From NCBI RefSeq assembly GCF_000787575.1, contig NW_012236499.1, positions 186,001 to 250,000 on the forward strand: DNA of 64,000 nt, written 5' to 3'. The DNA comes from Acytostelium subglobosum LB1. Lineage: Eukaryota > Evosea > Eumycetozoa > Acytosteliales > Acytosteliaceae. How positions within the stretch are numbered: position 1 is the stretch's first letter; each line of letters starts with the position of its first letter. Both the position numbers and the translations under genes were made by a program. Under the pieces are notes generated by a model. It was not told the DNA's origin. It made no database searches and saw nothing but the letters and a program-made list of their open reading frames with translations. Positions 31,722 to 43,990 of this stretch are shown here, in pieces.

Positions 31722-33569
31722 TCATTCCAAGGATGTTGTGAACAGTTGATTGAGCTTGGATGAGTCAATGAAGCCTCCTCCAAGTAACTGCTCATTTAGG
31801 ACGATGAAGCTGTCGTTGCCATGTCGGATATAGGTGGACTGGTTATGTTGTCGCTCATTCTTTACACTTGTAATGTGTGTAAGTGTTGTTGGAAGTTGAT
31901 TGAATTGTATGGACTGGTTGTACTTGCGACCTAACTTGACTCTCTTTAGACTTGTACACGATGCCAACCAATTGGTATCGAGTGTCTGAGAGAAGTTGTC
32001 GCCAAACTCAATGCTGGTGACTGATGCTGGGATGGAGCCGGCCTCAATCGGTTGATTGAATCGTTGGCCAAAGATGATGGTTCGCAGGCCACTGGGCAGG
32101 GCACCGACTGGTATCGGTTGGTTGTAGTTGGCGCCAAGAGACAGGGTCTCAAGGCTGGCGGGCAGACTGCCAGGGGTCAGTGCGCCATCAAAAAGGAAGC
32201 CAAGTTCGAGGTTGGTCACTGAGTCGGGGATTGGCGAAGTGATTGATAATGCTTCGGTGAGTACCAAATGTTTGAGATTTGGAGGTAGACGATGATTGGC
32301 AGCATCGGAAGACAGTTGACTCATTCTAAGGTATCTCACGCCAGACAATGGAGACATGTCAAACAGATTGGCGCAATCCATCACGATGTGCTCCACAGAC
32401 GATGGTACCTCCAACTCATTGAATGGGACCATGTTTCCAAGCGCAAGACGCGTGAGTCCCGTCGGCAGGACACCGCTTGGTAGTGGTTGGCTAAACATCT
32501 CGCCCAGTCTTAGACGCCTTAGTGACTTTGGTAACAAGCCCGCCACGAGTGGCTGGTTGAACTCGCCGCTGAAGCTGAGATGAGTGACGCTCGCTGGGAT
32601 GGATCCAGGCAGCAATGGTTGATTAAACATGTCGCCAAACTTAAGTCGTGTGATTGAGGCGGGCAGGACGTGTGGCGGGAGGGGCTGGTTGAACTCGAGG
32701 CCAAACTCCAGACATGTGACCGAGTTGGGGATGGATCCAGGGATGATTGGCTGGTTGTACGATGAGTAGTGCGATCGATGGCCCAGCAACAGATGTGTGA
32801 CGGTGTTGGGGATGGCACCGACCTGCAACTGTTGATTAAAGTTGTTCTTGAACTGGATCTGGCGCACTGAGCTGGGGATGGTATTGAGCGCGATGGGCTG
32901 ATTGAAGCAATCGCCAAACTCAAGATGTGATACCGTGTTTGGTATGTCACCTTTGAGTATTCTCTGATTGAACAGTTCGCCAAAGAATAGATGTGTTAAT
33001 GTACGTGGAAACAATGATTGAATCCTTGGTATGGCCAATGATTGATCGAATGTATCACTAAACACCACGTATGTTGCAGTTGGTAGGTCTGGGACAGCTG
33101 CTTCATCAGGTGGGCAGTCCATCATATCCTGTTCATCATCTTCCTCATCATCATCTGTTGGATGTGGATTAGTATGTGATTGATTGATTGGAATAGTTCC
33201 AGCGATTGAGTGATGGATTAGACACATACCAATGTTTACCACGTGATCAAAGTAGAGATGGCTGTGTTGGATTGGGTCACTTTTTGTTGTGATACATTGG
33301 ATGATGGGCACTTTGCGCATCATTGACTTGTGGATGGATGATCGGAATGATTGAAAGTTGATGTTGTTTGGCTGTCTATAAGTCAATAGACTTGGCAAAT
33401 GTGTATTGTTTAACTGTAGTATACTATCTGCATTACGGAACCATTCCTTACATGTCAACAACATGCATACTCTATCAATATTTGAGGGTAAGAATGAAAG
33501 TATATGTTTAATTATAATATGAGGAAGTGACATATTATGTTGTTGTTGTTGTAGTTGTAGTTCAGGCAT
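31722..33569 (-). CDS. FNIP-repeat protein, about 590 aa
   Basis: FNIP repeats of about 22 residues fill residues 160-560 (FNQPLLPGSIPASVTHLSFS and similar, about 15 units). They form a leucine-rich solenoid typical of large dictyostelid families. The N-terminus (LPHIIIKHILSFLPSNIDRV...LTCKEWF) is F-box-like, so a substrate-receptor role for an SCF ubiquitin ligase is likely. A 75-base intron (33155-33229) is proposed: GTATGT donor, CAACAG acceptor, CAATCAATC on the sense strand and GGAACTATTCC inside. It contains no stop and is a multiple of three, so the unspliced frame also reads through (615 aa). With splicing, exons are 33230-33569 and 31722-33154. No ligand can be deduced. Confidence 0.85.
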   Translation of the reverse strand: MPELQLQQQQHNMSLPHIIIKHILSFLPSNIDRVCMLLTCKEWFRNADSILQLNNTHLPSLLTYRQPNNINFQSFRSSIHKSMMRKVPIIQCITTKSDPIQHSHLYFDHVVNIGMCLIHHSIAGTIPINQSHTNPHPTDDDEEDDEQDMMDCPPDEAAVPDLPTATYVVFSDTFDQSLAIPRIQSLFPRTLTHLFFGELFNQRILKGDIPNTVSHLEFGDCFNQPIALNTIPSSVRQIQFKNNFNQQLQVGAIPNTVTHLLLGHRSHYSSYNQPIIPGSIPNSVTCLEFGLEFNQPLPPHVLPASITRLKFGDMFNQPLLPGSIPASVTHLSFSGEFNQPLVAGLLPKSLRRLRLGEMFSQPLPSGVLPTGLTRLALGNMVPFNELEVPSSVEHIVMDCANLFDMSPLSGVRYLRMSQLSSDAANHRLPPNLKHLVLTEALSITSPIPDSVTNLELGFLFDGALTPGSLPASLETLSLGANYNQPIPVGALPSGLRTIIFGQRFNQPIEAGSIPASVTSIEFGDNFSQTLDTNWLASCTSLKRVKLGRKYNQSIQFNQLPTTLTHITSVKNERQHNQSTYIRHGNDSFIVLNEQLLGGGFIDSSKLNQLFTTSLE

Positions 33570-34016
33570 GATTATATGTTTGATTGATGGATTGTATAAC
33601 TATGTGATTGATTGATTGAGTCAACCTTTGGGTTTCAGGGACAGACCTACAACACTATGATGTTGTTGTTGTTGATCCTTCCTTGGAACAAGTATTGTGT
33701 CGCATAGCAAAGAAGATGGGAAGTGATGTTTTAATGTGTGGATTGATTACTTTCACCTAGCTCGATTTCTTTTAGTGTTGGGGTGTGTGGGTAAGCGTGG
33801 TTTGATACCCCCACTGTGTGCACTGAATCATGATCACGCACTCACACAATCATAAAAAAAAGAAATCGGTACGTACGTATTGGAACTACGTAATATATGA
33901 TCGATTAAATGATTATAAGTTGTAATTGATTGATGATTGATTGATCAACATATTGTGATGATTTATTAAATTAAATATTTGAAGGATGGATGATGTATAC
34001 ATGAATTGGAGAGGGT
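33570..34016. other. Intergenic region
   Basis: 447 bases upstream of the FNIP gene. It has AT-rich stretches, TTGATTGATTGA units and a GTTGTTGTTGTTG tract. No gene seen. Confidence 0.4.
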
Positions 34017-35027
34017 CTAGAACTCGACGATCACTTTACCAAAGAGGTCGGCAGAGTCAAGGATCATGTGTCCAGCTGGAATCGATTCAATTCCTTTTAG
34101 GACCTGTCCAACAATGGATGGTACCTTGTGGGTGGCGATGAACTTGGTGATGAATTGTTGAGCACGTTCAACTGCTTGTGGGTTCTGATAGAATGATAAA
34201 ACACTATATCCTTTGATGGTCAAGTGATTGCCAATGGTGGCGCCAACAGGCAGTACAGCTGGCTCGCGGGACAATGTACCATAGATGATGAATGATGCTT
34301 CATAGGCTGCGGCAAAGACCAACTTCTCGAGCTGAGCGCCGCCCACGGGGTCCAAGAACAAGTTAGCACCAGCACCCTTGGTCAACTCTCTAATACGTTT
34401 GACCAGGTCCTCCTCGCCAGTCGCGATGAAGTGATCGGCACCCTGGGCAATGATCTGATCTTTCTTTGCATTTGTTCGGCTCGTGGCAATGACAGTCGCT
34501 CCAAATGATTTGACATAGTGGATAAATGCCAGGGCAACTGAGCTGCTGGCCGCGGTGATGACCACAGTGTCGGTGCTCTTGATCGTGATGCCATACTCAT
34601 AGATGGCAAAATATGCTGTGAGGTATGCAGTCCAGGTGGCAGCGGCGTCAGCGAATGATTGATTGGCGGGGATTGGCGCGAGTAGGTTCTCAGGGAAGAC
34701 GATGTGTTCCGAGTTGGTCGTCGAGGATGGTGATATTCTGGCAGTTGGTATTACAACGACACGATCACCAACCTTGAACTTTGTAACACCCTTGCCAATT
34801 GCCTCGACTGTGCCTGCTCCTTCATATCCAATTCCACTTGGCAATGTTGGCTTCTCAAAGAATATACCAGCTCTAATCAATGCCTCTGCTCTGTTCAGAC
34901 CAACTGCTGCGACCTTGACTCTAACCTGACCATCACCAACACTTGGAACAGGTACCTCCTTAACCTTTAGTACATCTGATTGTCCAAATTGTTCAAAGAT
35001 AATTGTTTTTGATGTTGAAGTTGACAT
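34017..35027 (-). CDS. Zinc-less MDR oxidoreductase (quinone oxidoreductase type), 336 aa
   Basis: Single exon. N-terminal GroES-like fold (VLKVKEVPVPSVGDGQVRVKV), the family signature GYEGAGTVEAIG, and a Rossmann domain in which the usual glycine-rich turn reads VVITAASSSVALAF. Ligands of the catalytic zinc seen in alcohol dehydrogenases are absent, which places it with NADPH:quinone oxidoreductase-like enzymes. TSRTNAKKDQI after the second strand suggests NADPH preference. Expected reaction: NAD(P)H-dependent reduction of quinones or enones. Substrate unknown. No close link with its neighbours. Confidence 0.9.
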   Translation of the reverse strand: MSTSTSKTIIFEQFGQSDVLKVKEVPVPSVGDGQVRVKVAAVGLNRAEALIRAGIFFEKPTLPSGIGYEGAGTVEAIGKGVTKFKVGDRVVVIPTARISPSSTTNSEHIVFPENLLAPIPANQSFADAAATWTAYLTAYFAIYEYGITIKSTDTVVITAASSSVALAFIHYVKSFGATVIATSRTNAKKDQIIAQGADHFIATGEEDLVKRIRELTKGAGANLFLDPVGGAQLEKLVFAAAYEASFIIYGTLSREPAVLPVGATIGNHLTIKGYSVLSFYQNPQAVERAQQFITKFIATHKVPSIVGQVLKGIESIPAGHMILDSADLFGKVIVEF

Positions 35028-35490
35028 TATTATTATTGTATTTGATTGAATGATTGATTGAATAATTGTTTGTTTAGATATTTGATTGAATTATTAATTG
35101 TTTGTTTGTTTGATGATTTAAGGATATGATGTTGAATGAATATAAATAATGAATGGTCACTGGATTGATTGGATAGGCTGGAAGTCGATGGAATTCGTGT
35201 TGGACAATGGTGGGGGTTGAAGATCGTTTGGGTGAGTGGGGTGGGTGATTCATGAACAACTTGCAAAAGCATTCTACAAACTTTAGAATGATTTTGAGAA
35301 TGACACGCATTGTGTGGTGCGCGTGGTGGGGTTGAAGACTGTTGGACTTCATAATGGAGACGTTCCAGGCTATTGCCTCTTTTGGAATTGGCATGAAGAA
35401 GGTATCTGGCCCAAGTCAAGACATAATATTGCCACATAGCGAGGATGTGTCGGAATGGAACTGACATGATGAACAAAGTTCCAATGTGTT
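35028..35490. other. Intergenic region
   Basis: 463 bases upstream of the oxidoreductase, AT-rich and with ATTG-rich tracts near the start codon. The open frames here are low complexity. No gene seen. Confidence 0.4.
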
Positions 35491-38400
35491 TTACTGTTTG
35501 ATGATTGATTGATCACGATCACGCTCACGATCATTTGATTGATGTTGATGTTGATGTTGATTATGTGAAGTGTTTGGGTTGGATAGGGTATAGGGATGGA
35601 TTGGATTGGTTGTGAGATAGGCTTTGGTTGGGTCGTGCAGGAGGAAGGAGAGCGAGGAGTGATTGTCGTGACTGATTGATGAGGTGTAGGTCGATCGATT
35701 GGATAATGGAGCACAGTCATAGACCGCTCCGGCAAAGCTAGGGAACTTCAACAATGATATACACTCATTGGCACGTGATATCACCTGTGCATCAAAGTAT
35801 TGATGATAGCTCAGTATCTTGAGCAGGCAGAGTATCACACGACTGGTGGCCTCGTGCCATCGCGACGCGATCTTGGTCAGCGCGCTAGTTAGGATGAGCA
35901 TGATGTTGGCCGACTCCATGGACATGGCCGACGACGTGCCTGTCAGCACGGACGCATCGCGTGTCATCTGTAGCTGGTTGGCCATGCCTGGCGTGAGCGA
36001 CGAGCTGGTTGCGCCCGACAGCGACTCCATCTTGATCAGATTGATCTTCTCGTATGCGATCAATTCCAGCGCCTCGTGATAGTCGTTGAAGATCACCGAG
36101 TTGATCTCGGGGCAGATCGATGTGGACGCGTACTCGCCAATGATCCAGCAGAGCACGGTGACAACGTCGGCGTTAGCGCGGCCCTCTGTGACCATCGAGA
36201 TCAACAGGTCACGCTCGCTGACCACCAGTGACGGGTGTCGATTGAAAACCGACTGCAGCTCGCCAATCAATGTCTCCTTGATCGCCGTTTGATAGGGCTC
36301 GAATGGGAATGTTTGATCGATGCGCTCCAGCAGCACTGGCAGCAGCGCGACAAACACCGATCGGTCGCCATAGCCAAGCAGCACGTCAAAGTAGATGTGT
36401 AGCAGCGAGGGCACGAGCTCGCATGCGCCAATGGTGCGTGGTGTGGTCGGTGTCTTCTTGCTGAACTGGTAAAGCAGGGGCAGGGTGGTGGACGACCAAA
36501 AGTTGATGTTGACGCCACTCTCATTTCGCAACAGATAATTGTACAGTACACGGTATTCGCTCCAGGCCGTGTCATTCACATCGCCAACGTCCACGCCACC
36601 CATCGACGCGTACTTCCTCTGCTCGACCAACACCGACTCCATCGACGAAGTCAACAGAGGCAAGTCCAGCAACAGATGGAACACCTCAATATAAGTTGAT
36701 GGTGATATCAATGATGGTAATAACTCTGAGAACTCACTATGTTTGATTGATTGATTAGTACATGGACTTGTGGGTTGGGTTGATCAGTGAGTACTTACGC
36801 AATGTGGCTGTGAGGGAACCATGCCAGACACTTGAAGATGGGAGGGAAGTACAATCCAAACACATTGGTGTCTTTAAGTAAGTTGTCCTTGTTCTTGATA
36901 CAGAAGTTGAGTGTCTCGAATGCCACGAATGAGTTCATATCTTGATTGATCGATGGTGTGGGGCAAAGTGTTAATTTATGGGAAGGAATAATTCCAATCC
37001 AACACTCAATCAATAACTACTTACATGTTCTTGGAAGGTAGGTCTGGAAGTATGCACGGAACAATGGCTCTGGATCATAGATTAGGGTGTGACTATGATT
37101 GACAAAGAATTGGAGGAGTGCGAGAAGGACGTGACCAGAGTTGGCGTTGGTTGTGCGACTTGATGGTAGATGGAGTTGGTATGCCTTCTGTACAGTGGGG
37201 AAGATCTTTGGAACGAGGTTGATGTCCAGACAGCATAGAAAGTCAAGTATGCGCACAGACTCCAACAGTGCAATCACTGACAAGTTGTCTGTCTCGCCAA
37301 CTACCGGCTTGCCACCTTCGCCCACGGGCTTCAGCTTGGACTGATCAATGATCCTCAGACAATATGATACTATTGTCGATTGGAAGTTGGCACTTAGTTG
37401 GCGTGTTGTGGCAACTCCTGCATCTGAGTCCAAAGAAGTTGAAGTCGACTGTGAAGTGATGACGGGTGATGACGATGATGGAGAATCTGTGAACTTGAGT
37501 GTCTGCTCTGTCGCTGGCTGCTTGTAAAGACTTGTGAGCCATGAATATAACAAACTGAATGAATATATGTTGAATGATTGGTCCTCGGTGTAGACCTGTG
37601 CATTATTCAATACTGTGAAGAACTCAATCGATACTGATCCATCCAGCTCAGTGACTGGTGCGGCTGTTGAGCTGCTTCCAATCTTAAAGACTGTGAGTGT
37701 GTTAGGTTAGTTATGATTGATTGGATTGATTGAGTGAATGAGTGAGTCTTACATCCTGCAGATTGCTTCTGATCAGAGACTAGGGAGGCATGTGATAGAC
37801 ATTGACCAAGTTGTGACTCGATCGATTTGANTTTGGCTGGCAGTGATCGAGTCTGAGAAGTGTCGAGCACATAATAGAAGTGATGGCATGGAAGAAGGTC
37901 TCAAAACAGGGTCCTGCATTGATATTGATTGTACAATCAATGGAATGTTTCCAACAAACAAAGATGATTGTCCACCTGTGTTATTAGCAGTCGATATCAA
38001 TAGTGACAGTAACAATGACAACACCTTGCTTTCGAATGTCTTGAGGCTACATGTGTGTGTGTGGGGAGAGGTTGGGATCATTCCAGTGGGGGAGGGGGAG
38101 GGTGAGGGGTCATCAGTATGGGATCATTCCATCCATTTCCGAATCAATCAAACACTTACTTCTTATAAAGTAGTTGTGGCTCACTCTCTGATATCTTGGC
38201 AATGATGGACAATGAGAGTATCTTGACCTTGTATGGTGTGTTTGGATCAATGATCAATGTAGTCCTGGTCATGTGCCAATGATTGAATGAATGTCAGTAT
38301 GACCATGCTTGGTTTGGTTCGAGTCCACTCACCCGTGCCATCATTGCACTTTGAGCAACAACTTACAACTTCTCAACAAAGCTTGGATTGACCTTGAGTG

Positions 38401-38644
38401 CCTTTTGTTCATTGGTATGATAGTCAGCCATTAGGGAGTTGTAGTTGATGGCAATGCGATAGAGTTGTTTGAGTAGGTCTAGACATTCTCGCACCTTTGT
38501 ATTCTTCAATGCTATTGTTTCAATCTTGTATAACAACTCTTTCAAAGTGTCCTCTGTTGCCAACTGTTGCTGCTGTTGTTGTTGCTGTTGTTGATGTAAC
38601 TGTTGTCCAACAGCCATCGCTGAAGGAGGAATATGCATAGACAT
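35491..38644 (-). CDS. Probable AP-5 complex zeta subunit, about 909 aa
   Basis: Six exons: 38367-38644, 38160-38264, 37753-38046, 37025-37690, 36799-36940 and 35491-36736. All join in frame except that exon 3 contains a net one-base shift. That exon also contains an ambiguous base (N at 37831), so a sequencing error is likely. The protein is an all-helical HEAT-like solenoid (ALKNTKVRECLDLLKQLYRI, KVKILSLSIIAKISESEPQL, HLLLDLPLLTSSMESVLVEQ). The LLLDLPLLT segment and overall layout recall AP5Z1 (SPG48). If so, it works with AP-5 and SPG11/SPG15 in late endosome to Golgi retrieval. Introns 2 and 4 contain the shared palindrome (38074-38084, 38120-38130 and 36985-36995). Other helical trafficking proteins are the alternative. 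Confidence 0.62.
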
Positions 38645-38901
38645 GTCTTATCTATCTATCTTTCTATGTTTGTTATAACTTTATCAATGTACTATTAGTT
38701 TTAATGAATGATTGAACATTGGACCTGAGATGTGACTGATCAAAAATGGAAATGAACTTTCCAAATAGATTTTAATAAACGCAACTCCAATTGATCACAC
38801 ATTAGCCTCTTGACCTCATCACAATATAATATGATGGTTTGTAATTTAATCTTATTTACTTCCCTTGTTATTATTTGTTTGAAAAGCAAATATAAATATA
38901 T

Positions 38902-41317
38902 ATGATGGCGAGAACAAAGGCAACTGCAAGACCATCATATAAACAACTTCCAAAACATGTCAAGGCTGCACTAGATGTGAAGATAGTAGATGCAGTAAAA
39001 GTCGATGAACTTCATTCTACAGTATGTTAATCATTACATCACATCACATCACATCACATCACTTGGTACTTGATTGAGTGAGTGACTAACTCACACCATG
39101 GAACTATCCCACCACCACTCAATCACTCAATCAATCAATCTATCAATTACCCCATGCTCACTCATTTAGGGACAATACATCATGTTGAAACTATATACAA
39201 ATATAATGTTTGTAGTTGACAAGGCTGCACTGGATATGCGAGCCGTGAATGATATTGCAAATGACACATTCTCTTCAAAGTTGTTTGTTGATATCACAAG
39301 TGGCCGCGCTCCAACAATGTGTTGCCACTCTTCGGAACATGTTAGGGAACTCAAGTTCATGGCATCATTGATTCGTCAAATATTGAGAACCTCACCTGGT
39401 GAAGTGATTGAGAAGTTGGCGTTGGATGATGTCGAGGGTGCTGATCCAGACATACACCCAACCAAAGTCTATCCAGTGATGTTCAGCGGGTACATCAATG
39501 GCTACCCAATACTATTCTGCAATCATGGTGATTGGTCAACAAGTTGTCTCGATGGCGCAAAGGTAGTGTCGGTGACGGCCAACGTCACGTACAACATCAC
39601 CAATCCCACGTCTTCTGATGAGGAAGACGAGTCACCAACTCTGGAAAAAGAGGCAGCAAAACTTTTCCAATTCATGTATCCAGCTTCATTGGCGCAGTTT
39701 ATCGAGCCCACTGTCGTCCAATGGCGCGAAATATTCATGGACAACTGGAACAAAGTTTCGAAGGCAAGCGATGCCCAGGCCCCAAAGTCAAAGAAGACGC
39801 CAAAGTCCAACCCCATTTATATCGAGACATTATCTATTGACTCAAGGACCATCACATTGGGCAAGGGACCCATGTATATCAGGAGGCCTGATATGAATTC
39901 CAAGTGGAAGGCTCAGGATGTCAACTATAATGGAGTGTTTGGTACTTTCGTATCCAGTGCTGAGCTGCCACCGCCATTGGCACACCAATGTTCGCCACTG
40001 CCTGACACAATCATGTTTGGTATCATCGTTGGCATGCTGTGTCGGGCGTGTTCCCGAAGCAATTACCTGTGGCGGTGGCGTCTGTCACTCTCGCTCGTCT
40101 CCAAGAAGTGGCACCAATACATCAGCACAAGATTCAATGATCATCTCGTCATCAAGTCGGCCAAATCACTTGTTGACTTTTTGGACCACCACTTTGATCG
40201 GAGTGATGATGGAAGGGTGGAACCATTCCGTCATCATTTCCAATATCATCGATCAAAGATTACATCCTTGGCAGTTAGAGGTGTCGATTATACGATGATA
40301 CTGAAGCTACATAAGCACGAGTTGTCATCTGGACTGCTTGGCAGCTCGTTGCAAACACTGATGGCATGTGCATCATTCATCGAGTACATCACCAGGTTCT
40401 GCACACAGCTGGACTCGTTGACATCACTCACCATCACTTTGGACTCTGACACTGACTTGCCGGCAATGGAGAAGATCGCCACACGTCTTGATGCAGCAAT
40501 GTCCAACCAAAACAATCAGACGCGAATCAAGAAGCTGAGACTGTGCATGGAGTCTGCGGAAACGGATGTGTTTGTAAGATTGCGACCGTTCATCTTCCAC
40601 CCGATCTTTAGTGATCTCCAATCGCTTGGTATCTTCATCCAGTATGGAGAGAAGATAGAGTTTAATGACCTGTTCACTGAGCTTCCCAAGCTCACCAAGT
40701 TGGAGTCACTGGTGTTCAACTTTGACCGGGAGGAACAAGTACTGTTCTCTGAGCCCTGTCTGGCCTATCTCAAGCAGGCCAGTACACTCAAGAAGTTCAA
40801 AATAGACACAGAAGTGAGCGTTGAACTGAGGCAATACCTACTTCAGGCGCCACCATCGACATGCTCAATCAAACATCTAAGTCTTGGGTTTGAAGTGTTT
40901 GACATTCCCATCACTCGACCTCTGGACTCACTCATCATGCACGTGATGAGTCTAAAATCAAGCACTCCACAGGTCATTCAATCACTCAATCAAGTGAGCA
41001 ACATTGTTGTTAGTGAATGGATGCCAAGTATCATTGCATTGAACGTACATACAAGATGTTCATTGACATTGTACATTGATCACTACCACTCTTCATCAAA
41101 AGTTAAACAAATTATTGAAGGGATACAATCAAATACCAGTCTACAATATCTCTACATCATTGGATTGGACAAAGAACATCCAAAGTACGATGACATTGCT
41201 CTGGCCATTAACAAGCATCCAACAATCATCAACAAGTCTATATGGTCACTACATCGTAGTCCGTCTCCAAAACCAAAGTGGGTAGAATGGCATATGGATA
41301 TTGATAGGTATAATTAA
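38902..41317 (+). CDS. F-box-like protein, tandem copy 1, 755 aa
   Basis: Two exons, 38902-39021 and 39170-41317; the 148-base intron has a GTATGT donor and TTTAG acceptor and keeps phase 0. Exon 1 encodes a basic head (RPSYKQLPKHVKAALDVKIV). Residues around 265-330 resemble an F-box (LPDTIMFGIIVGMLC, then LSLVSKKWHQYIS). After this comes a leucine-rich region with repeats (TSLTITLDSD, KLTKLESLVFNF, SIKHLSLGFEVFD). The N-terminal 240 residues, with TSGRAPTMCCHSSEHVRELK and FCNHGDWSTSCLDGA, match nothing I recognise and are highly conserved in copy 2. Likely role: SCF ubiquitin-ligase receptor with an LRR substrate surface. Two start codons are adjacent (38902 and 38905). Confidence 0.82.
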
Positions 41318-41447
41318 ATAAAGATAATGGATATGAAAGGGCTCGTCTTTTTTGGGATATTTTTGTTGATCAAAAAGGACTCAATGATCACATTTTAATC
41401 TAATCTTAATAACTTCCCTTGTTATAATAATATGAATAAATATAGGA

Positions 41448-43761
41448 ATGGTGAGAATAAAAGTAAGGCCAATAAGACAACCTCTAAAACATGTCAAGGC
41501 TGCACTTGATCTGAAGATAGTTGATGCTGTAAAAGTGGATGGACCTCATTTGTCAGTATGTATGATCACATCACATCACATCATATCACTTGGTACTTGA
41601 TTGAGTGACTCACCCACCCCTTTGGAACTATTCCACCACTCACTCACACACTCACTCAATAAATCAATCAAGAGTGATTACTTTGTTCTCAATCTTTATT
41701 CAAAGATAATATTTGTAGTGGATAAGGTAGCACGCAAATGACACATTCTCTTCAAAGTTGTTTGTTGATATCACAAGTGGCCGCGCTCCAACAATGTGTT
41801 GCCACTCTTCGGAACATGTTAGGGAACTCAAGTTCATGGCATCATTGGTTCGTCAGATATTGAGACACTCACCAGCAGGTTCAGCGATTGAGAAGTTGGC
41901 GTTGGATGATGTCGAGGGTGCTGATCCAGACATACACCCAACCAAAGTCTATCCAGTGATGTTCAGCGGATACATCAGCGGCTTCCCAATACTATTCTGC
42001 AATCATGGTGATTGGTCAACAAGTTGTCTCGATGGCGCAGAGGTAGTGTCGGTGACGGCCAACGTCACGTACAGCATCACCTCATCAGGACCTTTGAGCA
42101 ATTTGTCAGCCCCACTGTTCCAATTCATGTATCCAGCTTCATTGGCGCAGTTTATCGAGCCCACTGTCGTCCAATGGCGCGAAACATTCATGGACAAGTG
42201 GAACAAGGTGTCGACGGCGAGCGATGCACAGGCCCAGACACAGTCGCCTAATGCCAGATATCTCAATACATTGACGATTGACACGAAAACAACCATATTG
42301 TACAGTGGACCCACGTACGTTAGGCCTGATGTGAAGGCCATGTTGAAGACTTCAGGTAGGAGTTATAGTCGCGCTCTTGGTACTTTCGCATCGAGCGCTG
42401 AGCTGCCAACGCCATTGGCACACCTATGCTCGCCACTGCCTGACACCATCATGCTAGGCATCATCATTGGCATTCTGTGTGGGGCTTGCTCCCGTAGCGA
42501 GTACCTGTGGCGATGGTGTCAGTCATTGTCGCTGGTCTCCAAGAAGTGGCACCAATACATCAGCAAGAGATTCAACGATCGTCTCGTCATCAAGTCGGCC
42601 ATATCACTAGTTGACTTTATCCACCACCATAAACATATCGATAGGAGTGATGATCAAAGTATGGAATCATTCCAATACTTCCAATATCATCGATCAAAGA
42701 TAACATCCTTGACGATTAGTGGTGTCGCTCATACAATGATGCTGAAGCTATACAAGCACGAGTTGTCATCTGGACTGTTTGGCAGCTCACTGCATACACT
42801 GATGGCCCCTGCACCGTTCATCGAGTACATCACCAGGTTCTGCACACAGCTGGACTCGTTGACATCACTCACCATCATCTTGGAACCTGACACTGACATA
42901 CCAGCAATGGAGAAGATCGTCACACGTATGGCCATGGCCATGTCATGCCCCAAACAAGATCAGCTAGGCATCAAGAAGTTGAGATTATGCATGAAATATG
43001 CGGAACAGGATGTGTTTGATAAACTGCGACCATTCATCTTCCACCCGATCTTTAGTGATCTCCAATCGCTTGGCATCTGTATTAGCAAAGGAGACGAGGA
43101 GATACAGTTCAGTGCCCTATTCACTGAGCTTCCCAAGCTCACAGAGTTGGAGTCACTGGTGTTCAACTTTGACCGGGAGGAACAAGTACTGTTCTCTGAG
43201 CCCTGTCTGGCCTATCTCAAGCAGGCCAGTATCATCAAGAAGTTCAAAGTGGATATACCAGTGAGCCTTGAACTGAGGAAATACCTACTTCAGGCGCCAT
43301 CAACTTGCTCAATCAAACATCTAAGTCTTGGGTTTGAAGTGTTTGACATTCCCATCACTCGACCTCTGGACTCACTCATCATGCACGTGATCAACCTGCA
43401 ATCAAGCACTCAGCAAGCCATTCAATCACTCAATCAAGTGAACAACATAGTTGTTGGTGGATGGATATCAAGTATCATCGAATTGAACATACATACACGA
43501 TGTTCATTGACATTGTACATTGATTTCTACACGCCATCATCAATGGTTGAACAATTTATTGAAGAGATACAATCAAATACCAGTCTACAATATCTTTACA
43601 TCATTGGATTGGACAAAGAATATCCAAAGTATGATGACATTGCCAAAGCGATTAACAAGCATCCAACAATAATCAACAAGTCAATATGGTCATTACATCG
43701 AGTTGGTCGGTATCCAATACCAAAGTGGGTAGAATGGTATAAGGATGTTGGCAGATATTAA
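41448..43761 (+). pseudogene. F-box-like protein, tandem copy 2, with a frame-breaking deletion
   Basis: Copy 2 of the preceding gene, with the same intron position (exon 1 41448-41555; exon 2 from about 41673 after a CAATCAAG acceptor). Compared with copy 1 the segment between VVDK and NDTFSSKLF is missing about 28 bases near 41730-41738. Translation from exon 1 then reaches a TGA at once (VARK, stop). The remaining frame (41758-43761, 667 codons) is intact and about as long as in copy 1, with the F-box-like and LRR parts preserved (LSLVSKKWHQYISKRFNDR). Either this is a young pseudogene, or an unseen downstream start or splice rescues it. Long identical blocks (for example around 41740-41830 and 39280-39365) point to recent duplication or gene conversion. 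Confidence 0.7.
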
Positions 43762-43990
43762 TAACATTAATAAATTATCTCAATCTCTATCTCAATCTCT
43801 TTCTCGAAATTGAATGACTTAGAGATTGCGTGTGTTGTCTTCAAAGTTTTCGAGTTCCTTTGGATTCAATCCATTTCACAAAGATTCAATGTTTACAACA
43901 ACATAGACATAATTAACATATATCATCATATTATTGTATCACTATAACAATAACAACAGCGTTAAATGCTTTGAACATAGAAACAGAAGA

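Noticed and set aside
38320-38345. GGTTCGAGTCC, which looks like a tRNA T-arm
   Set aside because: The flanking bases do not form the T stem, there is no anticodon arm upstream, and the site lies inside an intron of the AP-5 zeta gene.
39182-43761. F-box pair as a mobile element with repeated ends
   Set aside because: The repeat units are two gene copies with matching introns; no terminal repeats or target duplications seen.
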